NCBI RefSeq assembly: GCF_024497955.1
Contig: NZ_JANHKP010000017.1
Location: 62,001-126,000 of the forward strand
Length of the DNA stretch: 64,000 nt
Reading direction: 5' to 3'
Source: Streptomyces sp. C10-9-1
GTDB lineage: Bacteria; Actinomycetota; Actinomycetes; Streptomycetales; Streptomycetaceae
Shown one piece after another: positions 23,431 to 31,821 of this stretch. The notes beneath the pieces are model-generated. The model worked only from the letters and a program-made list of their open reading frames with translations. It did not search any database and was not told where the DNA came from. Within the stretch, counting starts at the first letter, position 1. Each line of letters opens with the position of its first letter. Made by a program: the position numbers and the translations under genes.

Positions 23431-25917
23431 ATGTCCGTACTGACGCGCGACGAAGCGCAGACCCGAGCCCAGCTGATCGACGTGCACCGCTACGCGATCG
23501 ACCTCGACCTCACCACCGGGGACGACACCTTCGCGTCGAGGAGCCTGATCCACTTCACCGCGCGTTCCGCCGGGGACACCTTCGTCGAGCTCAAGCCCTC
23601 CGCGCTCCACTCCCTCACGCTGGACGGACAGGCACTCGACCCCGGCGCCCTCGACGGCAACCGGTACCCGCTGACCCTCGAACCCGGCGAGCACCGGCTC
23701 CAGGTCGAGGCGCTGATGGACTACTCGCGCACCGGTGAGGGCATGCACCGCTTCACCGACCCCAGCGACGGCGAGACCTACGTCTACAGCCAGATGTTCA
23801 TGGAGGACGTCCAGCGGGTCTTCGCGGCCTTCGACCAGCCCGACCTGAAGGCCGTCTTCGAGCTCGCCGTCACCGCACCCGGCGGGTGGACGGTCCTCGG
23901 CAACGGCGTCGCCACCGACCACGGGGACGGCCGCTGGAGCTGCGCCGCGACGCCGCCGATCTCCACCTACCTGGTCGCCGTGGCCGCCGGCCCCTGGCAC
24001 TCCGTCCGCACGGAGCACGCGGGGCTGCCCTTCGGACTGCACACCCGCCGCTCGCTGGGCCCCCACCTCGACGCCGACGCCGAGGAGCTGTTCGAGATCA
24101 CCCGGCAGTGCTTCGACCGTTACCACGAGAAGTTCGAGGAGCCCTACCCCTTCGACTCCTACGACCAGGCGTTCGTGCCGGAGTTCAACGCCGGCGCCAT
24201 GGAGAACCCGGGACTGGTGACCTTCCGGGACGAGTTCGTCTTCCGCTCCGCGGTGACCGACACCCAGCGCCAGACCAGAGCCATGGTCATCGCGCACGAG
24301 ATGGCCCACATGTGGTTCGGCGACCTGGTCACCCTCGCCTGGTGGGACGACATCTGGCTCAACGAGTCCTTCGCCGAGTACATGGGCTACCAGACCCTCA
24401 CCGAGGCGACCCGCTTCACCGACACCTGGGTCGACTTCGGCATCGCGCGCAAGGCGTGGGGCTACGACGCCGACCAGCGCCCCTCCACCCATCCCGTGGC
24501 ACCCGACCCGGACGCGGTCCCCGACACCGCCTCCGCCATGCTCAACTTCGACGGCATCTCCTACGCCAAGGGCGCCTCCGCCCTGCGGCAGCTGGTCACC
24601 TGGCTCGGGGAGAAGGACTTCCTCGCCGGGATCAACAACCACTTCCGGCGCCACAGGTTCGCCAACGCCACGCTGGCCGACTTCCTCGACTCGCTCGCCG
24701 CCGCCACCGACCGCGACGTCCACGGCTGGGCGAAGAGCTGGCTGCGCACCACCGGGGTCGACACCCTGACCCCGCAGGTCGCCGACGGCCCCGGCGGCTG
24801 GACCCTCACCGTCGACCGCGACGGCGGCCGCCCGCACCGCATCACCGTCGGCGCCTACGACCGCGACCCCGTCCGCCCCGGGTCCCTCGTGCTGCGCGAG
24901 CGCATCGACGTCGACGTCCCGCTCACCGAGGGCGAACCCCACCCCGGGCGCCGCCCCGCACTGGTCCTCCTGAACGACGGGGACACCACCTACGCCAAGG
25001 TCCGCCTGGACGCGGAGTCCTGGGCCACCGCCCTCGGCTCCCTGTCCGGCATCCCCGACCCCCTGACCCGCGCCGTGGTCTGGAACGCGGCCCGCGACAT
25101 GGTCCGCGACGGCGAACTCGCCCCGGCGGCCTACCTGGAGGCCGCCCGCGCCCATCTGCCCAAGGAGACCGACCTCGCCGTCGTCCAGGGCGTCCTGTCC
25201 TTCGCCGCGACCCAGATCGCCGACCGCTACCTCGCCCCCGGCCGGCGGCCGGCGGCCCTGTCCCTCCTCACCGACACCTGCCGCGCCCTGCTCCGCCGCA
25301 CCGAGGACGGCAGCGACCCGGGCATGCGGCTGACCGCGGTCCGCCACTTCGTCGACGCCGCCGCCCACTCGGCGTCCATCCAGGAGTGGCTGACCGACGG
25401 CAGCGTCCCCGGAGGCCCCGAACTCGACCCGGAGCTGCGCTGGCGCATCCTCACCCGGCTCTGCGTGCTCGGCGAGGCCGGGGAGCCCGAGATCGCGGCC
25501 GAACTCGCCCGGGACCCCAGTGCGACCGGACTGGAGGGTGCCGTCCGCTGCCGCGCCGCCCTGCCCTTCGCGGAGGCCAAGGCGGCCGCCTGGTCCCGGA
25601 TGTTCGAGGGGGAGGAGCTGTCGAACTACCTCTTCGCCGCGACCGCGCAGGGGTTCTGGCAGCCCGAGCAGGCGTCGCTGACCCGGGAGTACGTGGGCCG
25701 CTTCTACGCCGACGCGGTGGGGCTGGCCGACCGCCGGGGGCCCGCCATCGCGGACGCCGCGGGGCGGTACGCCTTCCCGGCCCACGAGGTCACCGCCGAG
25801 GCACTGCGGCAGGGGCGCGACTGCCTGAAGGGCTCCGAGATGCTGCCCGCGCTGCACCGCAAGCTCGTCGACCAGCTCGACGACCTCGCCCGGGCGCTGC
25901 GGGTCCGGGGCGTCTGA
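23431..25917 (+). CDS. pepN: Aminopeptidase N (M1 family)
   Basis: PepN removes N-terminal residues from peptides in the cytosol. The 828-residue zinc metalloenzyme has the M1 layout: N-terminal beta domain, catalytic domain with the exopeptidase motif GAMENPG near residue 250, and the zinc site HEMAHMWFGDL followed by WLNESFAEY. The late catalytic Tyr lies in FDGISYAKGAS. An ERAP1-like C-terminal helical domain follows. I use ATG 23431 (MSVLTRDEA). ATG 23422 is in frame and adds three residues. Neither has a clear ribosome-binding site. Its length is normal for actinobacterial PepN. Confidence 0.94.
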   Translation: MSVLTRDEAQTRAQLIDVHRYAIDLDLTTGDDTFASRSLIHFTARSAGDTFVELKPSALHSLTLDGQALDPGALDGNRYPLTLEPGEHRLQVEALMDYSRTGEGMHRFTDPSDGETYVYSQMFMEDVQRVFAAFDQPDLKAVFELAVTAPGGWTVLGNGVATDHGDGRWSCAATPPISTYLVAVAAGPWHSVRTEHAGLPFGLHTRRSLGPHLDADAEELFEITRQCFDRYHEKFEEPYPFDSYDQAFVPEFNAGAMENPGLVTFRDEFVFRSAVTDTQRQTRAMVIAHEMAHMWFGDLVTLAWWDDIWLNESFAEYMGYQTLTEATRFTDTWVDFGIARKAWGYDADQRPSTHPVAPDPDAVPDTASAMLNFDGISYAKGASALRQLVTWLGEKDFLAGINNHFRRHRFANATLADFLDSLAAATDRDVHGWAKSWLRTTGVDTLTPQVADGPGGWTLTVDRDGGRPHRITVGAYDRDPVRPGSLVLRERIDVDVPLTEGEPHPGRRPALVLLNDGDTTYAKVRLDAESWATALGSLSGIPDPLTRAVVWNAARDMVRDGELAPAAYLEAARAHLPKETDLAVVQGVLSFAATQIADRYLAPGRRPAALSLLTDTCRALLRRTEDGSDPGMRLTAVRHFVDAAAHSASIQEWLTDGSVPGGPELDPELRWRILTRLCVLGEAGEPEIAAELARDPSATGLEGAVRCRAALPFAEAKAAAWSRMFEGEELSNYLFAATAQGFWQPEQASLTREYVGRFYADAVGLADRRGPAIADAAGRYAFPAHEVTAEALRQGRDCLKGSEMLPALHRKLVDQLDDLARALRVRGV

Positions 25918-26212
25918 GGGGACGGCGGGGCCCGCGGCGGCGGCGCCCCGGGCCGGGCCGTTCGGCGGGGGCGAGGGCGGTCCGCACTCCCGGCCCAGCG
26001 GACGCCGCCTGCGGCCCGCGCCCGTGCGCCTGGCCCCGCAACCGCGCGCCCCGGCGGCGTGCGTCACACCCCGGCACGCGCGCTGCACCACCCTGTGCGC
26101 CGTGCGCGCCCCGGTGGGCGGGCGCCGGGCCAAAACCCCGCCGCTCCCGGCTCGTTGGACACACGGGACGCCGGGTGCTCCGGGTCCCGCCCGCGACCGC
26201 CGAAGGACCCCG

Positions 26213-27619
26213 ATGCGCGCAGAGCCCCCGCCCCCGCCGCCCCTCGCCGGCGGGACCGACGGCCCCGCCGCTCTGCGCCCCCTGGTCCGCACCGTGCTCG
26301 ACGCCCTGGGCTCCGGCGCGAGGAGCCGCGGCGGCCCGCTGCCCCCCGGAGGCCCCGAGGCCGTCGACTCCGCCCTCGCCCGGGCCCTCGGGGACCCGCT
26401 GCCCGAGGACGGCCGGGGCCCCGACTCCGCCCTGCGGGACCTCGTCGAGGCCCTTGCGCACGGCTCGGCGGACCCCGCCGACCCCCTGTGCGCCGCGCAT
26501 CTGCACACCCCTCCGCTGGCGCTCGCCGCCGCCGCGGAACTCGCCGCCGCCGCGCTCAACCCGTCGATGGACTCCTGGGACCAGGCACCGGCCGCCTCCG
26601 CCCTCGAAGCCGCCGTCACCCGGTCCCTGGCCCGGGAGGTCTTCCCCGGCGGCGCGGCCCCCGACGCCCTGGTGACCACCGGCGGCACCGAGTCCAACCA
26701 GCTCGCCCTGCTCCTGGCCCGGGAGCACCGGGGCGCGGTGCAGGTGCTGTGCGGCGACGACACCCACCACTCCGTCCACCGCGCCGCCTGGCTCCTCGGC
26801 CTGCCCGCCCCCCGCACCGCGCCCCTCCGGGACCCCGCCGCGCTCGACCGGGTCCTGGCCGCCGCCCCGGGCCCCGTCCTGGTCGCCGCCACCGCGGGCA
26901 CCACCGACAGCGGCCGGATCGACCCGCTGGCCGGGATCGCCGAGGCCTGCGCCCGCCACGGCGCCGCCCTCCACGTCGACGCCGCCTACGGGGGCCCGCT
27001 GCTGTTCAGCGACGCCCGCCGCCATCTGCTGGCCGGGCTCGACCGGGCGGACACCGTCACCCTCGATCTGCACAAGCTGGGCTGGCAGCCCGTCGCCGCC
27101 GGGCTGCTCGCCGTCCGCGACACCGCCCTCCTCGCCCCCCTCGACCACACGGCCCACTACCTGAACGCCGAGGACGACACCGAGGCCGGCCTGCCCGACC
27201 TCCTCGGCCGCTCCCTGCGCACCACCCGCCGCCCCGACGTACTGAAGATCGCGGTCACGCTCCGGGCGCTCGGCCGCCGCGGGCTGGGGGACCTCGTCGA
27301 CCGCGTCTGCTCGACCGCGCAGGACCTGGCCGACCTCGTCGAGAAGCACCCCGGCCTCGACCTCCACGGGCGGCCCGTGCTGTCCACCGTGCTCTTCCGC
27401 CCCCGCGGCGCCTCCGACGAGCGCACCGCCGCGATCCGCAGGACCCTGCTCCTCTCCGGCCGCGCGGTCCTCGGCCGCGCCCGCGCCGACGGGCGCGTCT
27501 GGCTGAAGGCCACTCTGCTCAACCCCCACACCACCCCGGACCACCTGCGCACCCTGATCACCCTCGTGGAAGGCAGCACCCCCGATGACGGCGACGCCCG
27601 CACCCGATCCCGCTCCTGA
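26213..27619 (+). CDS. PLP-dependent decarboxylase, DesA/diaminobutyrate-decarboxylase-like
   Basis: The 468-residue protein is a group II PLP decarboxylase. The Schiff-base lysine is in TLDLHKLGWQP, the PLP phosphate/ring contacts in TTGGTESNQLAL and HVDAAYGGPLLF, and the substrate-stacking His in DDTHHSVHRAAW. In Streptomyces, DesA of this family decarboxylates lysine to cadaverine for desferrioxamine. Here it overlaps by 35 bp a DesB-like N-hydroxylase, supporting a diamine siderophore or related role. The acyltransferase and synthetase partners (desC, desD) are absent. GAAGGA precedes the ATG. Lysine, ornithine or diaminobutyrate could be the substrate. The upstream gap 25918-26212 shows no iron box. 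Confidence 0.82.
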   Translation: MRAEPPPPPPLAGGTDGPAALRPLVRTVLDALGSGARSRGGPLPPGGPEAVDSALARALGDPLPEDGRGPDSALRDLVEALAHGSADPADPLCAAHLHTPPLALAAAAELAAAALNPSMDSWDQAPAASALEAAVTRSLAREVFPGGAAPDALVTTGGTESNQLALLLAREHRGAVQVLCGDDTHHSVHRAAWLLGLPAPRTAPLRDPAALDRVLAAAPGPVLVAATAGTTDSGRIDPLAGIAEACARHGAALHVDAAYGGPLLFSDARRHLLAGLDRADTVTLDLHKLGWQPVAAGLLAVRDTALLAPLDHTAHYLNAEDDTEAGLPDLLGRSLRTTRRPDVLKIAVTLRALGRRGLGDLVDRVCSTAQDLADLVEKHPGLDLHGRPVLSTVLFRPRGASDERTAAIRRTLLLSGRAVLGRARADGRVWLKATLLNPHTTPDHLRTLITLVEGSTPDDGDARTRSRS

Positions 27620-29018
27620 CGCGGCAGCCCCCGGACCCGACCGGCCCCTCGACCTCGTCGGCATCGGCATCGGCCCGTTCAACCTCTCCCTCGCGGCCCT
27701 CGCGGACCGCGTGCCGGAAGGACTGGCGACCGCCTTCTACGAGCAGCGGCCCGAGTTCCGGTGGCACCCCGGACTCCTGATCGACGGCGCCACGCTCCAG
27801 GTCCCCTTCCTCGCCGACCTGGTCACCCTCGCCGACCCGGCCAACCCCCACTCCTTCCTGTCCTACCTCCGGGCCCGGGAGCGCCTGTTCCCCTTCTACT
27901 TCGCCGAGACCTTCCACATCCAGCGCGCCGAGTACGAGGCCTACTGCCGGTGGGTCGCCCGGTCCCTGCCCGCACTCCACTTCGGCCACCAGGTCGACGC
28001 CGTGCGCTGGAACCCCGAACGCGACGTGTTCGAGGTCGACTTCACCCAGCTCGACGCCGCCGGCGGAGCCGAGGCGCTCTGCCGCACCCACACCCGCAAC
28101 ATCGTCCTGGGCATCGGCACCGAACCCTGGGTGCCGGACCCCCTGCGCCCCCTCGCCGACGCCCCCGGCGTCCCCGTCGTCCACTCCGCCGACTACCTGG
28201 CCCACCGCGAGGCACTGCTCGCCGCGGGTCACGTGACGGTCATCGGCTCGGGGCAGTCGGGTGCCGAGGTCTTCCTGGACCTGCTGCGCGGCCGCCCCCG
28301 GGGGGCGGAGGGGCTCCACTGGCTGGCCCGTACGGAGGCCTTCGCCCCCATGGAGTACTCCAAGCTCGGACTGGAGCACTTCACCCCGGACTACACGCGC
28401 TACTTCCACGCCCTGCCGGAGCGGGTGCGCGACGAACTGCTGCCCCGCCAGTGGCAGCTCCACAAGGGCATCGACGCGGCGACCGTCGAGGCGATCCACC
28501 GCGAGCTGTACCGGCGCAGCCTGGACGGCGGCTGGCCCGAGGCGGTGATGACCCCCGGGGTGCACGTCCGCACCGCCGGCCGGGTCGCCACCACCAAGGT
28601 CGAACTCCACCTGGAGCACGTCCAGCAGGGCACCCGCTCCCGGCTCACCACCGACGCCGTGGTGCTCGCCACCGGCTACCGCGAGCGCCCCCTCGGGCGG
28701 CTCCTCGCCGGGCTCGACCCCTACATGCGACGCGACGCCGGGGGCCGCCCGGTCGTCGACGCGCAGTACCGGATGAAGCTCGACCCCTCCGTCACCGGGT
28801 CCGTCTTCGTGCAGAACGCCGAACGCCACAGCCACGGCGTCGGCGCCCCCGACCTCGGACTCGCGGCGTGGCGGAGCGCGTCCATCCTGAACACCCTCAC
28901 GGGCACGGAGCCGTACCCCCTGCCCCGGCGCACGGCCTTCACCAGCTTCGGGCTCGAGAAGCGGGAGGCGCCGGTCATCCCGGGCCAGGCCCCCGCCCTC
29001 ACCCCCCTGGAGGCCTGA
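27585..29018 (+). CDS. Lysine/ornithine/diamine N-hydroxylase (SidA/IucD/DesB family)
   Basis: This 477-residue flavin monooxygenase N-hydroxylates a primary amine using FAD, NADPH and oxygen. The FAD motif is GIGIGPFNLSLAAL near residue 27, the NADPH motif is GSGQSGAEVFLDLL, and the late ATGYRERPL motif is typical of the family. The EYSKLGLEHFTPDYTRYFH segment is characteristic of the siderophore-type enzymes. It starts 35 bp inside the upstream decarboxylase gene, an unusually long overlap that implies coupling. With that enzyme it would make an N-hydroxy-diamine, the first two steps of a hydroxamate siderophore. Whether it hydroxylates cadaverine or an amino acid cannot be told from sequence alone. 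Confidence 0.87.
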   Translation: MTATPAPDPAPDAAAPGPDRPLDLVGIGIGPFNLSLAALADRVPEGLATAFYEQRPEFRWHPGLLIDGATLQVPFLADLVTLADPANPHSFLSYLRARERLFPFYFAETFHIQRAEYEAYCRWVARSLPALHFGHQVDAVRWNPERDVFEVDFTQLDAAGGAEALCRTHTRNIVLGIGTEPWVPDPLRPLADAPGVPVVHSADYLAHREALLAAGHVTVIGSGQSGAEVFLDLLRGRPRGAEGLHWLARTEAFAPMEYSKLGLEHFTPDYTRYFHALPERVRDELLPRQWQLHKGIDAATVEAIHRELYRRSLDGGWPEAVMTPGVHVRTAGRVATTKVELHLEHVQQGTRSRLTTDAVVLATGYRERPLGRLLAGLDPYMRRDAGGRPVVDAQYRMKLDPSVTGSVFVQNAERHSHGVGAPDLGLAAWRSASILNTLTGTEPYPLPRRTAFTSFGLEKREAPVIPGQAPALTPLEA

Positions 29019-29041
29019 CCCGCCGGGGGCGCCCGGGCGGG
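29019..29041. terminator. Short hairpin in the convergent 30-bp gap
   Basis: CCCGCC (29019-29024) pairs with GGCGGG (29036-29041) between the hydroxylase and nucleotidase stops. The stem is short and only a candidate bidirectional terminator. Confidence 0.35.
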
Positions 29042-29048
29042 GCGGGAC

Positions 29049-30863
29049 TCAGCCGAAGACCGGCGCGCCCTCCCGGGTCAGCCGCCAGCCCACCGAGGCG
29101 AAGTCCGCCGGGTCGACCGTGCCCGCGGCCTTCACCCAGGAGATGATCGTGTTCCGGATCTCCTCGGAGTTGGCCCACAGCTGCGGGGCCCGCGCGACAT
29201 GGGGGAAGTTCCCGCCCCCGCTCGCCCGGTAGTTGTTGACCGCCAGCACGAACCGCTGCTCCGGGTCGACCGGCCGGCCCTCGAAGGACAGGCCCGTGAT
29301 CCGCGAACCCTCCGGCCGCGCGATGTCGATGTCGTACACCAGGCCCGACACCGCGTCGTAGTTGTAGTCAGGGATCCCCGAGGCGTTCGTCAGCGCCGCC
29401 GGGTCGACCGGGGCGCCGGCCGCGGTCCGCACGTAGTACCTCGCGGAGTACTCCAGATAGTCCCTGAGCTGGGCGCCCGTCATCAGCCGCGCCTCCAGGG
29501 TGTTCTCGAAGACGTAGAGGCCCGCCGCGTCCCTGATGGTCACCTCGCCCGCCGGGATCGCGGCGGTCCGGGAGAAGCACGAGGCCTGGGAGAGCACCGG
29601 CAGGTCCGCGTGTTCGCCGCCGGAGAGGGCCGCCCGCACGGTCTCGGCCTGCACGTGGTTGATCAGGTCGATGACCGGTGCGTCGCGCCAGGGCGCCTCG
29701 GCGGTGGTCATGGCCGACACCGAGGTGCCGATCACCTGGTTCACGTAGGCAACGACCTCGCGGTGCTCCCTGCCGAGCAGCCGGGTGATCGCCCGGTCCT
29801 CCTCGACCGTGTTCGAGTTGAGGACCCGCGCCCCGACGCTCTCCACCTGCCAGCGGCCGCGCTCCCGGACCACCCCGATGTCGAACAGGGTCAGCCGCTG
29901 CCCCCACTTGAGGGGCTCCGACAGCACCACGGGCCGGCCCGTCCGCCGGTTGACCACCACGTGCTCGGCGATCTCCTGGTGCGCGTGGCCGACCAGGATC
30001 GCGTCGATGCCGGGGACCTGCTCGGCCACCAGCGCGGCGGCGTTCTCCACGTGGGGAAGCTGGTCGCCGTAGGAGGACGTGCCGGAGGAGCCGCTGTGCG
30101 CGGACACCAGCACGACGTCGGCGCCCATCGACCGCAGCCGCGGCACCCACTTCGCGGCCTGCTCCACCAGCCCGGGGAAGACCATCCGCCCGCTCACGTT
30201 CAGCTTGTCCCAGATCGCGATGCCGGGGTTGGTCAGGCCGAGTACGGCCACCCGCACATCGCTCCCGTGGGGGGTGCGCAACCGGTGCATGCTGTAGGGC
30301 GGGAAGGCGGGGCGCAGGGTCTTCGCGTCCAGCGCGTTCGCGCCGAGCAGCGGGAAGTCGCACTGCTCCTGGAAGGCGCGCAGCACGGGGATGCCGTAGT
30401 TGAACTCGTGGTTCCCCAGGGCCGCGGCGTCGTACCCGATGGCGTTCATGGCGCGGGCCATCGGATGCACCGGGCCCCGGCGGGCCGTGATGGGATCGAC
30501 CTTGGCGTAGTAGTACGACAGCTGGGTGCCCTGAATGGTGTCGCCCGCGTCGACGAGCAGCGTGTTGCACCGCCCCTTCTCGGCGCGCACCCGCTCGACC
30601 AGGGTCGAGATCTTCGCCAGGCCCACGTCGTTGTGGTCCTTGTCGTCGAACTCCCGGTCCGTGAAGTAGTCCCAGTTGAAGACGTTTCCGTGCAGGTCGG
30701 TCGTCCCCATCACGGTGAAGGAGTAGCGCTTGGACCGGTGCGGGCCGCCTCCTCCCCGTCCCGGCTCGGCGGCGGCGGCCGGGGCCGCACCTGCCCCGGC
30801 GGCGGCGACCCCGGCCCCGGCGGCGGCGGACCGCCCCAGGAAGGTCCTGCGGTTCAGCGGCAT
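29049..30863 (-). CDS. Tat-exported 5'-nucleotidase / cyclic nucleotide phosphodiesterase
   Basis: The 604-residue protein starts MPLNRRTFLGRSAAAGAG, a twin-arginine signal peptide with a long Ala-rich hydrophobic stretch, so it should be exported folded with metals bound. The metallophosphatase domain has the dimetal motifs DLHGN, DAGDTIQG, GNHEFNYG and GHAHQEI. A C-terminal 5'-nucleotidase domain carries NHVQAETVRAAL and NNYRASGGGNFP. The overall form is closer to CpdB (2',3'-cyclic phosphodiesterase/3'-nucleotidase) than to UshA, notably FNWDYFTD, but the exact substrate is uncertain. ATG 30863 has GAGGGAGACGAG upstream. It probably scavenges phosphate and nucleosides outside the cell. Confidence 0.88.
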   Translation of the reverse strand: MPLNRRTFLGRSAAAGAGVAAAGAGAAPAAAAEPGRGGGGPHRSKRYSFTVMGTTDLHGNVFNWDYFTDREFDDKDHNDVGLAKISTLVERVRAEKGRCNTLLVDAGDTIQGTQLSYYYAKVDPITARRGPVHPMARAMNAIGYDAAALGNHEFNYGIPVLRAFQEQCDFPLLGANALDAKTLRPAFPPYSMHRLRTPHGSDVRVAVLGLTNPGIAIWDKLNVSGRMVFPGLVEQAAKWVPRLRSMGADVVLVSAHSGSSGTSSYGDQLPHVENAAALVAEQVPGIDAILVGHAHQEIAEHVVVNRRTGRPVVLSEPLKWGQRLTLFDIGVVRERGRWQVESVGARVLNSNTVEEDRAITRLLGREHREVVAYVNQVIGTSVSAMTTAEAPWRDAPVIDLINHVQAETVRAALSGGEHADLPVLSQASCFSRTAAIPAGEVTIRDAAGLYVFENTLEARLMTGAQLRDYLEYSARYYVRTAAGAPVDPAALTNASGIPDYNYDAVSGLVYDIDIARPEGSRITGLSFEGRPVDPEQRFVLAVNNYRASGGGNFPHVARAPQLWANSEEIRNTIISWVKAAGTVDPADFASVGWRLTREGAPVFG

Positions 30864-30990
30864 CTCGTCTCCCTCGATCACCTGCACGACGCGCGTAGAT
30901 TCTGGCGCAACGACCCTGCTGTACGGAAGGGTTGGCCGCACAACCGGCCCGCGCACCCGCGCGGCCCGCACGCCGACCCGGGAGGGCTGC

Positions 30991-31698
30991 ATGACCGGCG
31001 CCACCGACGACCACTCCGCTTCCCCCGGCACGCCCGGGGCGCCCCGGGTCGCGGTCCGCGGCGAGGCGCGACACCGGGTGGACCCGGAGATCGCGTCCCT
31101 CGGCGTCCACGTCACCGCCCGCGGCCGCGACCGGCGTGCCGCGCTGGAGGACCTCACACGGCGCAACGCGGCCGTCCTCGACCTGATCCGCTCCTACGGG
31201 GACGCCGTCGAGAAGCTCTCCACCGGCTCCTTCTCCATCAGCCCGCAACTCGCCCAGCACGGGCGGGGCGAGCGGGTCCGCGCGTACCACGGCAGCGTCC
31301 AGATCACCGCCCGGCTCACCGACTTCACGGCCCTCGGCGAGCTCGTCACGCGCCTGGCCGACCTGGAACTCACCCGGGTGAGCGGTCCCTGGTGGTCCCT
31401 GCGCGCCGACTCGCCGGCCCATGCGGAGGCGCGCCGGGCCGCCGTCCACGACGCGGTGCGCCGTGCGCGCGAGTATGCCGAGGCCCTCGGCGGACGGCTG
31501 GACGCGCTGCTCGAACTCGCGGACATCGGCGCGGAGGCGCACACCCCCTACGGGGGTCCCCCTGCGCCCGCGGCCGTGCGTGGTTTCGGAGGGGCGGTCC
31601 AGGCGGAGGCGGCTCCCGCACTCGACCTCGAACCGCAGCAGCAGACCGTCGTCGCACAGGTGAACGCACGGTTCACGATGACACCGCCGAGCCTGTGA
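30991..31698 (+). CDS. SIMPL (DUF541) domain protein
   Basis: The 235-residue protein is a SIMPL/DUF541 domain with no signal peptide or membrane segment. Typical features are the opening VAVRGEARHRVDPEIASLGV, the middle block FSISPQLAQHGRGERVRAYHG, and the late ARREYAEALGGRLDALLEL-like helix (about residues 145-175). Members were linked to IRAK-interacting SIMPL and, in bacteria, to channel-forming BP26, but no enzymatic role is known. GGGAGGG lies 4 nt before ATG 30991. It is divergent from the nucleotidase, with a 127-bp shared upstream region. Confidence 0.87.
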   Translation: MTGATDDHSASPGTPGAPRVAVRGEARHRVDPEIASLGVHVTARGRDRRAALEDLTRRNAAVLDLIRSYGDAVEKLSTGSFSISPQLAQHGRGERVRAYHGSVQITARLTDFTALGELVTRLADLELTRVSGPWWSLRADSPAHAEARRAAVHDAVRRAREYAEALGGRLDALLELADIGAEAHTPYGGPPAPAAVRGFGGAVQAEAAPALDLEPQQQTVVAQVNARFTMTPPSL

Positions 31699-31731
31699 GA
31701 AATGCTCATCGGAGCGCCCCTCCGCACAATT

Positions 31732-31768
31732 CAACAGTTGTCAATAACCCTTCATGCAAAGGTTGTTG
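31732..31768 (+). promoter_or_regulatory. Low-GC inverted repeats upstream of pyk
   Basis: CAAC-A-GTTG (31732-31740) is followed by an 11-bp imperfect dyad (31742-31752 with 31758-31768, one wobble and one mismatch). The stretch is strikingly AT-rich for this genome and ends about 40 bp before the pyk -10. It is a candidate operator or the end of the upstream transcript. Confidence 0.4.
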
Positions 31769-31809
31769 GACGGACACGAGAGGCTGATTCTCTACCCGCC
31801 GGTAAGCCA

Positions 31810-31815
31810 TAGGCT
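31810..31815 (+). promoter_or_regulatory. -10 box TAGGCT for pyk
   Basis: TAGGCT ends 6 nt before ATG 31822, a textbook leaderless spacing. No ribosome-binding site is present. Confidence 0.55.
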
Positions 31816-31821
31816 CGAATC

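Noticed and set aside
23147..26212. Iron box (DmdR/IdeR) upstream of the DesA/DesB-like pair
   Set aside because: I looked for TTAGG/CCTAA-type dyads before 26213 and found none.
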